A stretch of DNA of 64,000 nt from Sinohyriopsis cumingii (GCA_028554795.2 CM068839.1:15965220-16029219); one strand, 5' to 3'. Positions 20,309 through 29,854 are shown, counted from the first letter of the stretch. Notes: generated by a model not told the origin, from the sequence alone. Made by a program: numbers and translations.

Positions 20309-21418
20309 TCACTTCTTTTTATAGTCGATGACTTGTGAAGCGTCGATCCAAGAATCAAAACTGGGCGGAGATCCTTTCCAACGTACTTTGACTTCTTTGA
20401 CACGTCGTTTGCCCACTTTACGGGTTCTGCGTTCGAGAATGCTTTCGATGTCGTACACGTCGTCTTCTTTTTTGGTGACACGTTGTAACTCGGGCAAATA
20501 AAACGTTCCTTTGAGCACTTCTCCGTTCATGTCTTCCAATTTATAGACGGCAGGATGACGGCCATGCACTCGTCCAGTGACACGAAACAATTCGGTCGTC
20601 CAGTTAGGTAAGTAACCTTTGTCGAAAGTGCGTTTGCTTTTGCCAATGCGCACCCAATCTCCTACGGCCAACATTCCACTTTTCTCGGGGACAGCCCTCG
20701 TCGGGGACGTACCAAACAGACGCTCAAACACCAACACTTCGTTGTCGGGAGTCACGTCTTGCGGGGCACGTCCGATGCTTCGATGGTAAGATTGGTTGTA
20801 CGCTTGCACCAGGTGTGGTAAGATGTCGATGTACTTCAGAGTGTGGTGATGCGTAAAATATTTCCACATGCGTTCTTTCAAAGTGCGTTGAAAACGTTCC
20901 ACGATGCTGGCTTTGGTTTCGGGATTCTCGGTGGTAAAAAAATGAATGTCACGTTTCTTTAATTCTTTTTGGAAAGCTTGGTTCAGAAATTCGGTGCCTT
21001 TGTCCGTTTGCCATCGAAGAGGGTGACGACCGCTTTGTTTCAACACCCGTTGCAGGGCTCGCACTAACTCGCTGCTCGATTTGGAAGTCAAGGGCACGAC
21101 CCAGGCAAATTTGGAAAAGACGTCGATGACACAAAACAAATATTTGTAGCCACGATTGTAGCTGGCCAAATGAGAGACATCGGCTAAATCGGCTTGCCAT
21201 TGATGATCGATGCCTTCCACTCGGGTGCGACTTCTGGCAAACTTGCGTCGAATGGGTTTGTGTAAAGTGTAGGTAGCTTGTTCTTGTAACCATCGTTGCA
21301 CTTGAGGTAAACGGAGACTTTTCAGTCGGGTTATGGCAGCACGATGCAATTTTTGAACTCCTGCGTAACCTGCAGGATGGGAGGGATCGTAGTAAATGCT
21401 GGCTAAGACTTTTTCCAT
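20309..21418 (-). CDS. Retroviral-type integrase with C-terminal chromodomain (369 aa)
   Basis: This is the Polinton integrase, which joins the element ends to host DNA and makes 6-bp duplications. The DDE catalytic triad is at Asp77 (WQADLADVSH), Asp139 (WQTDKGTEF) and Glu174 (TKASIVERF), with exactly 35 residues between the last two. A C-terminal chromodomain (about residues 323-367: YDIESILERR, VRWKGSPPSFDSWI) probably guides it to particular chromatin. The frame is open to 21457 but begins with GTG; the first ATG is 21418. It is intact. The element's insertion in a repetitive satellite is consistent with, but does not prove, chromodomain targeting to repeats. Confidence 0.96.
   Translation of the reverse strand: MEKVLASIYYDPSHPAGYAGVQKLHRAAITRLKSLRLPQVQRWLQEQATYTLHKPIRRKFARSRTRVEGIDHQWQADLADVSHLASYNRGYKYLFCVIDVFSKFAWVVPLTSKSSSELVRALQRVLKQSGRHPLRWQTDKGTEFLNQAFQKELKKRDIHFFTTENPETKASIVERFQRTLKERMWKYFTHHHTLKYIDILPHLVQAYNQSYHRSIGRAPQDVTPDNEVLVFERLFGTSPTRAVPEKSGMLAVGDWVRIGKSKRTFDKGYLPNWTTELFRVTGRVHGRHPAVYKLEDMNGEVLKGTFYLPELQRVTKKEDDVYDIESILERRTRKVGKRRVKEVKVRWKGSPPSFDSWIDASQVIDYKKK
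20316..20323 (-). promoter_or_regulatory. TATA box (TATAAAAA) near the membrane-protein gene
   Basis: TATAAAAAGAAG on the minus strand lies within the last codons of the integrase gene, only 12 nt before the ATG at 20303. Transcription would then start at or just after that ATG, so the box may serve the penton-like gene instead. Confidence 0.4.
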
Positions 21419-21441
21419 TTTTTTTTGTGTTGGTTGGTGTG

Positions 21442-22071
21442 TTAATAAGACACCCACTCTTGGAGGATGTTACTCTTTTTCTCTTGGGGTACTTTCTTGG
21501 ATTGCAATGCTTTGCGTGTGCGGCCGGCAATAGGTGTCGAAGAGGAGGATGTCTGAGCGGGGGATATCGGTTCTTGTTTCACTTCTGTCTTCGCTTTCTT
21601 TTTCTCTTGTGATGAAGAAGGGGTGGCCATCATCTTTTTAATCCATCCAATTCTGGAGGTAGGTGGTGTTGTTAACTTGCGTACTTTTTCTGGTGGAGTT
21701 TGAAACCCTTCTTCTTCTTCTCCTTTTTCTGTCTTGGTCACGGGTAGTGGTGGTACTGGTACTGGTACTGGTACTGGTGATGGTGCTGGACTTTTCATCA
21801 AGGTCTTAAAATCTTTCAGAGTGGGTAGAGCTGTTTCGTCTAAAGCTTTCTGGTGAAAGAGTTGCAGTTGTTGCAAGAGTTGACCGTACTTTTGCGATTT
21901 TTCTGTTTCGGACAAATCTTGGCGATCCATGAAGGACTGCAATTCGTGTTGTAACTGGGACATCTCGCTCAAATTGGGATTGGGAGGTAAATGCGGGGTG
22001 CGTTGTTCTTGCCACCGATGGTATTCCATCCATCGTTTGTAAGGCACTGAAGCTAGTTTTCGTCCTTCCAT
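21442..22071 (-). CDS. Uncharacterised Polinton protein, Pro/Val repeat and basic tail (209 aa)
   Basis: I do not recognise the family. The N-terminus is helical (RWMEYHRWQEQRTPHLPPNP), followed by a Gln-rich helix (residues about 37-80), a short PVPVPVPVPP repeat, and a Lys/Ser/Thr-rich tail. It is probably a nucleic-acid-binding or scaffold component, by composition only. The ATG at 22071 is 41 nt downstream of a TATA-like AGATAAAAAGG that overlaps the stop region of the upstream gene. Its stop is 23 nt before the integrase ATG. Confidence 0.75.
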   Translation of the reverse strand: MEGRKLASVPYKRWMEYHRWQEQRTPHLPPNPNLSEMSQLQHELQSFMDRQDLSETEKSQKYGQLLQQLQLFHQKALDETALPTLKDFKTLMKSPAPSPVPVPVPVPPLPVTKTEKGEEEEGFQTPPEKVRKLTTPPTSRIGWIKKMMATPSSSQEKKKAKTEVKQEPISPAQTSSSSTPIAGRTRKALQSKKVPQEKKSNILQEWVSY

Positions 22072-22115
22072 GGGGTTGTCAGGGGTCGATTCTGAGATCT
22101 TGGGACTTCCGAGGG

Positions 22116-22126
22116 CCTTTTTATCT
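22116..22126 (-). promoter_or_regulatory. TATA-like box (AGATAAAAAGG)
   Basis: Overlaps the end of the 22121-22507 gene and lies about 45 nt upstream of the ATG at 22071, the normal spacing for the element's other TATA boxes. Confidence 0.5.
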
Positions 22127-22507
22127 TGCTCCCACCAGTCCTCCCAACATGGTTCCCAAGACTCCTTTCAGTATGGGGCCTAACAAGAGAGGCAAAATGC
22201 CTCCACGTTGGACCAACATCTTCTTTTTTTGACGAATGGGAATTTTCTTTTGAACCATTTGGCGAAGAACGTGACGATGTTTGCCTAAGCATTGTTTCTG
22301 GTGTTTGGACAAAGGGATCGTGCCTTTCAAAACGTTCAAACAACATTCGCACACGGTATTGATGACCTCTTTGGAGGCTGTTTGAATGAGTTTTTTTCGT
22401 AGGGGTGGAGAAGCTTTGGACAGGACAGATAACATGTCCCCATGTTTGGCTAAACGTGGTGGCAGTCCTTTCCTTTTCTTTCCTTGGGGTTTTCTGGAGG
22501 GTGACAT
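22121..22507 (-). CDS. Small basic protein with hydrophobic GG-L tail (128 aa)
   Basis: A basic N-terminus is followed by CECCLNVLKGTIPLSKHQKQ (residues 54-73), a basic helix ending KKKMLVQRGGILPLLLGPIL, and a Gly/Leu-rich C-terminus. I recall this series (Cys pair, conserved KHQ, then RGG-I/F-LP) in small proteins of unknown function in many Polintons, likely virion core or membrane-active peptides. The frame runs to 22588 from a GTG, but the TATA box at 22561-22571 and the ATG at 22507 define the likely gene. Confidence 0.75.
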   Translation of the reverse strand: MSPSRKPQGKKRKGLPPRLAKHGDMLSVLSKASPPLRKKLIQTASKEVINTVCECCLNVLKGTIPLSKHQKQCLGKHRHVLRQMVQKKIPIRQKKKMLVQRGGILPLLLGPILKGVLGTMLGGLVGAR

Positions 22508-22560
22508 CTTTGAGTCTTCAGGAGCACCAAAAAAACACTGATACCCTACTTGGTCACAGG

Positions 22561-22571
22561 CCTTTTTTATA
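22561..22571 (-). promoter_or_regulatory. TATA box (TATAAAAAAGG)
   Basis: Lies 54 nt upstream of the ATG at 22507 on the minus strand and falls inside the longer open frame, which argues for the downstream ATG. Confidence 0.6.
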
Positions 22572-22659
22572 CTGGAACGCGTCGCCACTGATTGTCTTTA
22601 CGTCGTATCAGTTTGAGGACAGGCATGACACGTCGTGGAGGGGTACGTAACAGACAAAA

Positions 22660-24291
22660 TCAAGCCAGTTCTTGCTTGGACAAATCCAGTAAACTTTGTA
22701 ACATGCCCAATCTTTCATGGACTTTGATTTTGGGAGAAGGTACTTTGTGAGCAGCAGCCACTGCCGCTAAATTGGAGGGTCCTGCCACTGGGGAAGTTCT
22801 TTTGGGGGTCATCAACGGAGAAGTTCTTGGTGTGATCAACGTCTCCAAGTACTCTTCAGTTCCTGGTGTCATCAACGGAGAAGTGGACAAACGTGAGGAT
22901 GCCGGAGAGGCAGTCACTGCCGTGGCAGATCGTGGTTTGCGAGTGTAAGGTTGCGTCCTGGCCGAAGTGCCTCTCTTGCGACTAGTTTTCTTCTGTGGAC
23001 TTTTCTTTTTCTGGGGACTTTTTCTCTGTTTCTTTTTCTGGGGGCTTCTTTTCTTTTTCCGGGGTGGTGGTGTCTGGTAAGAGGAGGGTCCTGCCACTGG
23101 AGAAGTTCTCCTTGGGGACCTGGTCTTTTTCTTCTTGGGGCTTCGTTGGACTTTTGTCTTGGGGATAACTTTGGGGGCATTAGGATCCCATCTTAAGAGT
23201 GAGCGAATGATGACCCCTCCTAGAGTACCGCTCCCTCCAGGTTTCAAAATGATTTGTTTTTTGGTTTGAGTGTCGATGCGGGGATCGGCCAGTTGGACCA
23301 AAGCGACTTTGTTTCGATCGAAAAAGCGTTTGGTTTGATGAGGAATCTGAATGATTCCTTGGAGTAATTGACGTGCCGTCACCGTGAACCATCGTAAGAC
23401 TTCTTTGAGACTAGCTTCAAAGACACGAGCTCGTGTTTGTGGATTTTTTTCTCGACTGATGCCATACAAGGCACGAATCAATTTGACGGGAAGATGCGAC
23501 TGAAGGGACGTCATGTTCACACTGTGTGAGACAGACGAAAAAGGGTCTGAGGTTTTTATAGATTTTTTGATGGGGAGTGAAATGAAGTCGAGGACGGAGA
23601 CGTCTTGGCACCAGTGGTGAAATAAGTGGGTACGAAATCGCAAATCCTCGGGGGTGGTAGGTTTCAAATCGACGAGTAAATAGGCGTGTGGCGTTTGAGT
23701 GGCATCGTCGTACGCCTGAGTCAGCCAAGGCGTTCCTAACTGTTTGGCTAAGACTTGCACTTGCGATTTATCTCGAGGGCTTTTAAACAAGACCACGTAA
23801 TGCGCATTGAGACTGATGGTGCGATGGGCTTTACTTTGTTGAAACAAATTTTGGGTGATGTAAACGACACTGGCATTACGGTGATGCCCTTTGCGCGTGA
23901 ACCACAGTTTAATTTCTTCTTCGTCTTCTCCTAACATGTCGTCGAAAATGACCAAATGGGTTTGACGGGAGTCAGAGACGATGCCGTCGTCTTCTTTAGG
24001 AATGCCTTCCACAAACACGATGGAATCGCCTTGACTTTCTCGCAAGAGGTTGTACGCCGATTGCCACTCTTTGTAACACCACACGATCCGTTGAGGTGAC
24101 CGATCGATCAAATGATGTTTATGTTCGATCAAACGTTTGACGAATTCGGTTTTGCCTGAACCGCTAGGTCCAGCAATGAGCATGTTAAAGGGATGGCGAA
24201 GATACAAAGCCTCCCAACTGGCACGATCTAAGTGTTCGTCGATGACTTTGACAGTAGACGAAGAGGGAGCAGAGACAGCAGAGGTAGCCAT
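22660..24291 (-). CDS. FtsK/HerA-type packaging ATPase fused in frame to a basic SPKK-like protein (543 aa)
   Basis: Residues 1 to about 245 are the Polinton genome-packaging ATPase: Walker A GPSGSGKT (41-48), Walker B HLVIFDDM (Asp117-Asp118) and YITQNLFQQSK near 144-154. Residues 260-543 look like a different protein: a helical block ending in ILKPGGSGTLGGVIIRSLLR, then a Lys/Pro/Ser region (SPQKKKQRKSPQKKKSPQKK) like histone H1 or protamine tails, and repeats of TSPVAGPS and SPLMTP. Met260 (ATG at 23514) is preceded by a perfect TATAAAAACC box, so the second half can be its own gene. Either a stop between two genes was lost or an internal promoter gives a shorter second product of 284 aa. 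The latter resembles a DNA-condensing core protein. Confidence 0.9.
   Translation of the reverse strand: MATSAVSAPSSSTVKVIDEHLDRASWEALYLRHPFNMLIAGPSGSGKTEFVKRLIEHKHHLIDRSPQRIVWCYKEWQSAYNLLRESQGDSIVFVEGIPKEDDGIVSDSRQTHLVIFDDMLGEDEEEIKLWFTRKGHHRNASVVYITQNLFQQSKAHRTISLNAHYVVLFKSPRDKSQVQVLAKQLGTPWLTQAYDDATQTPHAYLLVDLKPTTPEDLRFRTHLFHHWCQDVSVLDFISLPIKKSIKTSDPFSSVSHSVNMTSLQSHLPVKLIRALYGISREKNPQTRARVFEASLKEVLRWFTVTARQLLQGIIQIPHQTKRFFDRNKVALVQLADPRIDTQTKKQIILKPGGSGTLGGVIIRSLLRWDPNAPKVIPKTKVQRSPKKKKTRSPRRTSPVAGPSSYQTPPPRKKKRSPQKKKQRKSPQKKKSPQKKTSRKRGTSARTQPYTRKPRSATAVTASPASSRLSTSPLMTPGTEEYLETLITPRTSPLMTPKRTSPVAGPSNLAAVAAAHKVPSPKIKVHERLGMLQSLLDLSKQELA
23551..23560 (-). promoter_or_regulatory. Internal TATA box (TATAAAAACC) inside the ATPase frame
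   Basis: Lies 36 nt upstream of an in-frame ATG at 23514 on the minus strand. Spacing and form match the promoters of other genes in the element, suggesting that a separate transcript begins here. Confidence 0.55.
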
Positions 24292-24336
24292 AGTGTGAGA
24301 AATGTCACTTGTGACACGAAAACAGACAAGACAAGA

Positions 24337-24344
24337 GTTTATAT
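24337..24344 (-). promoter_or_regulatory. TATA box (ATATAAAC) for the ATPase gene
   Basis: About 45 nt upstream of the ATG at 24291 on the minus strand and only 18 nt downstream of the preceding gene's AATAAA. Confidence 0.55.
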
Positions 24345-24361
24345 GCTTTTTTCAGAACACG

Positions 24362-24367
24362 TTTATT
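24362..24367 (-). terminator. AATAAA poly(A) signal
   Basis: Lies 12 nt after the stop codon of the 24380-24673 gene on the minus strand. It probably ends both that transcript and the polymerase transcript. Confidence 0.65.
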
Positions 24368-24379
24368 GAATGTTTTTTT

Positions 24380-24673
24380 TCAAACATGAATACGAAAGAC
24401 AAAAATACATAAAAGCCAAAGGCTTAAGTACAAGAATAAAAGGCACATGATAACCATGAACGTGGAATAAAAACAAGTGGCTGTACAACAACCACATGTT
24501 TTGGGTAAAGTTCTAACCAGTTCTATAGTAGGGGGTAAGGTCACACAAGTGTCCTCCCGAAAGGGTCTTTCAGGCCTGTCCACGACAGTCCCGTCCTGGG
24601 TGACGGGTTCTTCTGGCACCGTCACTAACACGGGTTGAAAAGTAACTTTTTTCCTTGAATAACTCTCGTGCAT
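24380..24673 (-). CDS. Small C-terminally anchored membrane protein (97 aa)
   Basis: Unknown family. A hydrophilic Pro/Glu-rich N-terminal half is followed by a CGCC motif and a long hydrophobic helix (STFMVIMCLLFLYLSLWLLC) near the C-terminus. A TATATAAAAAG box lies at 24781-24791, but the first ATG after it (24732) is in another frame and gives only 35 codons. The membrane protein's first ATG is 24673. The open frame itself extends upstream without ATG to 24754. Possible explanations are splicing, leaky scanning or an old frameshift. Confidence in the start is low. Confidence 0.5.
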   Translation of the reverse strand: MHESYSRKKVTFQPVLVTVPEEPVTQDGTVVDRPERPFREDTCVTLPPTIELVRTLPKTCGCCTATCFYSTFMVIMCLLFLYLSLWLLCIFVFRIHV

Positions 24674-24758
24674 ACTGGGCCACCTCTTGGGTCCAAGCCA
24701 AACCAATCTGGTTTCTTCTTCGTCAACGACATGGTAAGTTACTTCAATGAACAATGAA

Positions 24759-27700
24759 CTATCGATCTTGCCTAGGGTTCCTTTTTATATACAGACCAAT
24801 ACCGACGTGACCGTACGGCAACGTAAAGTGATTGGGAAGTCGCACTCGCTTCTGGTATACAATTTGATAGACTTTTTCCAAGGGTCGACTGACGATGTGG
24901 TGAGTGGGTACACGTACAATTTTGTTCGGTTGATAGGTGGTCACTTTAAAGTTTCCATCCTCTCCCGATTGCAAGGCTTCTTTCAATACCCCAAAGTTGA
25001 CCACTCGACTGGTACGATAATTCAGAGTCAGTCCTTTCACTTTGCACGTCGTGTGCACTTCTCCTTGTTTGTCCCGGTATTCGTAGCCGTAATTTTTGGG
25101 ACCACCACTGACGAAACTTAGAATCTTGTCGTCGGGATGCTCGTCTGTCCAGGCTCCTAAACGGTCTCTTTCGATGTCAGGGTGATGTTGAATCGGGTGA
25201 TGGATGTAAATGCAACTGTCCGTGTCAAAGTACAGGACGCGTTCTCCTAACAGTTCTAAAGCTTCGTACAATTTTAAGCGAGCATGAGCTGTCACGTAAG
25301 CCACAATGATTACATTTCCAAAAGGGTCGTCTTGTACAAAGTCCAGATCTTCTTCGTAATTGACCAAGATCAAATCCTCTCGAACGACGTCCACGTGTTT
25401 CATGCATTTGGTTTTGTCGTGAATCATTTGGAAGTAGCGGGAAGGTTCTGTCAAATATTCCGTCTTGGGTAAACACGGGCGTTGTGCCATTTTACCCCAC
25501 AAGCAATTTAACATCACTTTGGCAAACGATCGCCTGCCTTCGTTTTTCTCTATGTGGTCTAAAGAGATGCCTTCTTTTGTTCATAGTATTTCTCTTTGAA
25601 TTGTATTTGGTCTTCGGGAGTGTGACACCAGGACGGATAGCCGCTGGCTTCTTTCTTCAGTTTCAAAAAGGCATCCACTTAGCCGGCGAAAATGCCTTTC
25701 TGCGTGGGGTCACCCTTGTGGTATTGTTGTGTCTTAGGAAAGTGGCAAATTTCGTACACTTCTAACAGTTGGTATCCCATGTCCAGAGCTTTGAACAATT
25801 CTACGCTGACCCAGGTTCCCGTCAAGGCACGTTCTTCCTGGCTGTGATGGCAAGGTTGGTCCTGGTTGCACGTTTCGGCACAAGTACGGCACAAGGGAAA
25901 CATCAGTTTGCCTTGACAATGGTGAGGTAAGACGGGATGGTATAGGTTCGTGGGAGGCAAAACTTTGCACTTGATCAAGCCTTCGTATTGTCGAATGTTT
26001 TTCAGGTCGATGTGTTCCGTCAGCAATTGTGGGTGTCCTACAGGAAAGCGACAATATTTGCACACGTAGGGATACAGCGAACACACGTCCAAGTATTTGA
26101 TTTCTTCTCCTTTCTCTTCGTCGGCTTGGTACAGCAAACAGGTGGCATTGGTCCTTCCTCCGTACAAACTATCCCTCGGGTTCAGTGGGTCCATGAACTG
26201 GTAACTTTCCACGAGGCGTTTAAACTCGGGATCGGTTTTCATACGGTGATCGTACTCGTGTTCCCACATTTCCACCACTTGGTATCCTTGCTGTTCTAAC
26301 TTTAGGCGTCGCTGACAAGTGTCCTGGTACAAGTCTTCCATGGTTCGTTGTAAAAACTGATTTTTAGTGTCACGATCAGGGTAACAGACGGGACATCCGT
26401 GAAATAAGCAACCGTTAAACTCGTACACGATCTTGGGGTTTTCTAAGTCCCAGCCATCGACCGAATACGTTCCGATGGTCTTTTCACCCTCTCCGTTGCG
26501 GGCATGCTGAATCCATTTGTCTTCCTTGTCGCACAAGTAATGTAACCAACGTAGGGCTTTGACCGAGTATTGACGTTTGACAAAGTGGGTCGTTTGAGGA
26601 CTGATGACAGCCACGGTATTTTCAGGCATGAATCGTTGTCGATACACTAAGGAACACGCTTTGGCAATGGTGCAAGCTTCTTTCAAAGGATCGACCCCTC
26701 CGTGTTCCATGAACAGTTCTCGAAATTTTCCACAGCAACGCCGTAAAATGTCCACGTCGGAACGACAATACTTTAGCATTTCTTCCTGAAAGTCGAAAGG
26801 GTCCGAGGCGTGAGCCTGGTACCAAGCGTAGAAAGCTTCTCGTTGTTCGGTACGCATGTTGTCGGGGTCGTAATAGTGAGCCTCAGGTAAATGGGGTAGA
26901 ACGGCGTGTTGATTGGCTTCCGTATTGAAAAAGTGTGGAAAGTACCCTTTAACCATTTCTGTCATTCCAAACGTTTTAGGCATTCGGCTCAAAGGCATGG
27001 CCAAGTAGCTCATCTAATCTTTAAACTGCACTTGTCCCACTTGCATGAAAATGATTTCGGCTCCGTTCAAAGTCACTTTAGGACGCTCGGTGCCTTGTTC
27101 CGTATAGTATCTGAGAAGAAACTGCCCATCGTATCCGGAGAAATTGTGAGCCATCACTGTGGCATGACGATGACAATCTCCGTAACGTTCGATGTCCTCT
27201 TGGCTCCACGTCTTGTCGATGGGGTCTAAGACCCATTGGGCAAAATCGGCTAACGTGTTCGGTCCTCGAAAGATTTTTTCACGCCCTCCAGGAATCTTGC
27301 TGCAGTGTGGGCAATGACTGAAGATAGGTTCTTGAATGCACTTCTCGCACGCTCGATGAGCCACGCAGAAATTAGGAATGTGAATGCCGGTCTCTTGCAT
27401 GCATTCGAAATCGAAAAAGATGAAATTGCCTTTCTTCTTGTGACCGTCTTCTTTCTCTGGTGGGGGTTGGTATTTTTGCACGTAACATTCGTGTTCCAAG
27501 TCCACGATGTGGTGACAAATGTGACATTTTTTCTTTCCTCGACATACGTGTGCCTTGGTACTATTGGTACGTATGCCTTGTCCACAGGTAGGGCACAATC
27601 TCAGGAGCTGACAAGCACATTTCTTCTGTGAACCTTGTGTTTTCAAATGTTGTTGGTAACAGGTAGGGCTGACAAACGTGCGCAGACAAGTCGAACAAGG

Positions 27701-28825
27701 CACTGGTTGTTCACTCAGACAGGGTGGAGAGGCCAAACATCCTGGGCATTTCCATCCACAATGTTTGTGTTGCTCTCGATTGTTATAACCATAATCACAT
27801 TTCTCACAGTAATATCTGTATCCCAGGAATCCGGTGATAGTGGTAATGGTATCGAAATGGTCATCGTGATAATAAACATGAATGTATTTTCCGTCCTTAA
27901 AGTCTTGGCCTCGAAACAACAGAGGTCCGCGCATTTCTTGAGGATGCACTTTCAAGGTGTAGCGTGGAGCTAGGGCATCTTGCAATTTTTGCATCTCAGG
28001 AATGCCACAGGGTGTGTCTTTGGACAGACCAGCTTGTTGCAACAGGAGTTCTGCTTCATTTCGTTGTTTGGCTCGATGGGAACGTTGAATAGTGTTCCAG
28101 GCTCTTTTCCATTCTGTCGTGTCGTTCTTGTTGGCATAGGTTCGTCCCACCACGATGGCTCGAGCTAAACACATCTGGTCTTGAGGGTTGTTAATTCGGA
28201 CGAGACTTGTTTTGGTGTTGCGAAGGTCGTCCACCAATAACATCTTTTTGCGTCCAGTCCCTTGAGGAGGAGAGACGTGGGCCATTTTCAGTGTGGCTTT
28301 ACCATCGGTGATGTCAAACTGGTCATTAGATTGTTGTACATGTTGAATCTTGTCCATGACTTTGGAAGGGGTTAGTTCTGCGGGTCTGCTAAACTCGATC
28401 CAAACAGGGGATTTCAAACCGTCGTGATCTATGGATAGTGTCAAGCGATCGTCTTCTTTGGGTTGACATTGTCGCTTGAGTGCGGTGAGCAAAGAATCCC
28501 ACATCTCGGTGATAAACCCTTCTGCTTTCTCTAAGGGTACGTCGGACTTGAAATCTTTAAACTTCACCGTGTAGGTGTAAGCCGTAGTTCTAAATTTTCT
28601 AGAGGAGCGCTTTTCCGTCTCTCGAATGGAATAGTACTTTTCAGCGTTGACTAAGGGTGGTGAACTTGGTTTAGAGGGTTCGGATTCTGGTTCACTCATG
28701 TCCTCTTCAAAATCACTGGCATGAATTTGTGCCAAGATTTCAGCCCTGGTACGAGGCGATAGATCACGTTTCTGCCTCTTACTTTCTTCTTCTTCTTTCT
28801 TCTCGAATGAATAGGATCGTTTCAT
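24759..28825 (-). pseudogene. Protein-primed DNA polymerase B, broken by two stops and a frameshift
   Basis: This is the Polinton replicase (pPolB). From the ATG at 28825 come an acidic N-terminus, a Cys-rich zinc-binding region (about residues 335-465), exonuclease motif I (FIFFDFECM, near 27412) and motif II (AHNFSGYDGQFLLRYY, near 27140). An in-frame TAG at 27014-27016 interrupts it. The same frame continues with PMPLS-type sequence, Exo III (YCRSDVDIL, near 26765) and polymerase motif A (YLDVCSLYPY, near 26080) until an in-frame TAA at 25679-25681. A further segment shifts frame near an A-run at about 25578, then motif B (KVMLNCLWGKMAQ, near 25500), motif C (YFDTDS, near 25228) and the Lys motif (near 25030) follow to the stop at 24759. 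All catalytic motifs survive, so decay is recent. Confidence 0.93.
24781..24791 (-). promoter_or_regulatory. TATA box (TATATAAAAAG)
   Basis: Within the last codons of the polymerase gene on the minus strand, about 50 nt before the ATG at 24732 and 110 nt before the ATG at 24673. It indicates that the small membrane-protein gene has its own transcript. Confidence 0.55.
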
Positions 28826-28960
28826 CTTGAGTGCAAAACGTCAAATGACTCAAGTTTAAACACCATGGACTAATTTATAGTCATGGCAGACCAGCGTATA
28901 TAAAAGGGTGTGTGTCTTGTCCTTTTCACTATTCATTTCACTCTCAAGCCGAGCACAACG
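28826..28960. promoter_or_regulatory. Divergent promoter between polymerase and CCHC genes
   Basis: The minus strand has CTATAAATTA (28871-28880), 46 nt upstream of the polymerase ATG. The plus strand has TATATAAAAGGG (28897-28908), 53 nt upstream of the CCHC gene's ATG at 28961. The two TATA boxes are 16 bp apart, back to back, so early replication genes may be co-regulated. Confidence 0.7.
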
Positions 28961-29418
28961 ATGGAAGAGACTAACCAAATCGAACGTTTCGTCAGAGCTT
29001 TGCGAGGGGTCATTAGAAAATTCTCTTCAGACCAGCCGACGGACTACTCTCCTTCCTTTCGAGATAAAAGTCAAGATACTTGCTATATCTGTAAGAAGAA
29101 AGGGCATTGGTCTTCAGAGTGTCCAGACCGTCAAAAAAGAAAAAAAAAACAGGGGCTAAAAAAGACAAAAGTCAAGATACCTGTTATTATTGTAAAGAAA
29201 AAGGACATTGGTCTCCAGATTGCCCCAAAAAGAAAAAAGAGGAGTCAGAAGAAAAGAAGGATTCTTCAGAAGAAGAGAGGGATTCTTCAGAGGAAGAAGA
29301 GGAAGAAAGAAGACAATTCTATTTACAAGAGGCAAAGAAACAGGAGAAGAAAAGAAGAAGGGAAGAAAATGAGGAAAAGACGGTGAAGAAATTAAAAAAA
29401 AACAGAAAGACTAAATAA
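28961..29418 (+). CDS. CCHC zinc-knuckle protein with a frame change at a poly-A run
   Basis: From the ATG at 28961 (53 nt after a strong TATA box) the frame encodes a short helical N-terminus and one zinc knuckle, CYICKKKGHWSSECP. At the A-rich tract 29133-29149 the coding pattern passes to the -1 frame, which carries a second, nearly duplicated knuckle, CYYCKEKGHWSPDCP, then an acidic Ser/Glu stretch and a Lys/Arg-rich C-terminus ending at 29418. The first frame instead runs on as basic low-complexity sequence to 29386. The switch may be a real indel, a sequencing slip in the A-run, or programmed slippage (A AAA AAA is in the correct phase). Zinc knuckles bind single-stranded nucleic acid. 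Confidence 0.65.
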
Positions 29419-29667
29419 GGAGAAAGAAGAAGTCAATGAACTTTTAATTAAAGTGTTGTGTTGTGAATTGTGAATTGGATTGTAAAAAATGGAGAAAAGA
29501 ATACATTAATGATATAAGGTAAGTGTCTTTGAGTTTTGATTTTAAAATAAGAAGCTACACTCACGCACTCATACACAGACACGTACTATAAGGGTAAAAT
29601 GAGTGGGGTTTTTTTTTTTTGAGTTATTGGCAAATTGAATTTGTATTTCTTTTCGAGAAATGTGGGT
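29419..29667. other. Convergent intergenic region
   Basis: Between the plus-strand CCHC gene and the minus-strand hairpin at 29668. It contains ATTAAA at 29447-29452, a possible poly(A) signal for the CCHC gene, and on the minus strand the purine box GAAAAGAAATAC (29643-29654) belonging to the fourth hairpin. No open frame is convincing. Confidence 0.5.
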
Positions 29668-29683
29668 GGCCCTGAAAAGGGCC
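29668..29683 (-). terminator. Histone-type 3' stem-loop, copy 4
   Basis: The minus strand reads GGCCCTTTTCAGGGCC then ACCCA, followed after 13 nt by GAAAAGAAATAC (29643-29654). It is 171 nt after the stop of the 29855-30286 gene, a longer distance than in the other four cases. Confidence 0.7.
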
Positions 29684-29854
29684 TTTTTTGGTGTAGGGGT
29701 GAGTTTAACCAATCAACTTTAACTGCCTTAAGCCTTTGCCACGGCCAAGGCCTACTTCTGAACTGCGTAATGTTGATGATGATGATTGAGTTGAAATCAC
29801 TAAGGGTGGTACGGCAGGCTTAGTCACAGGGTTGACGTGTTTAGCTCGGGAAGG

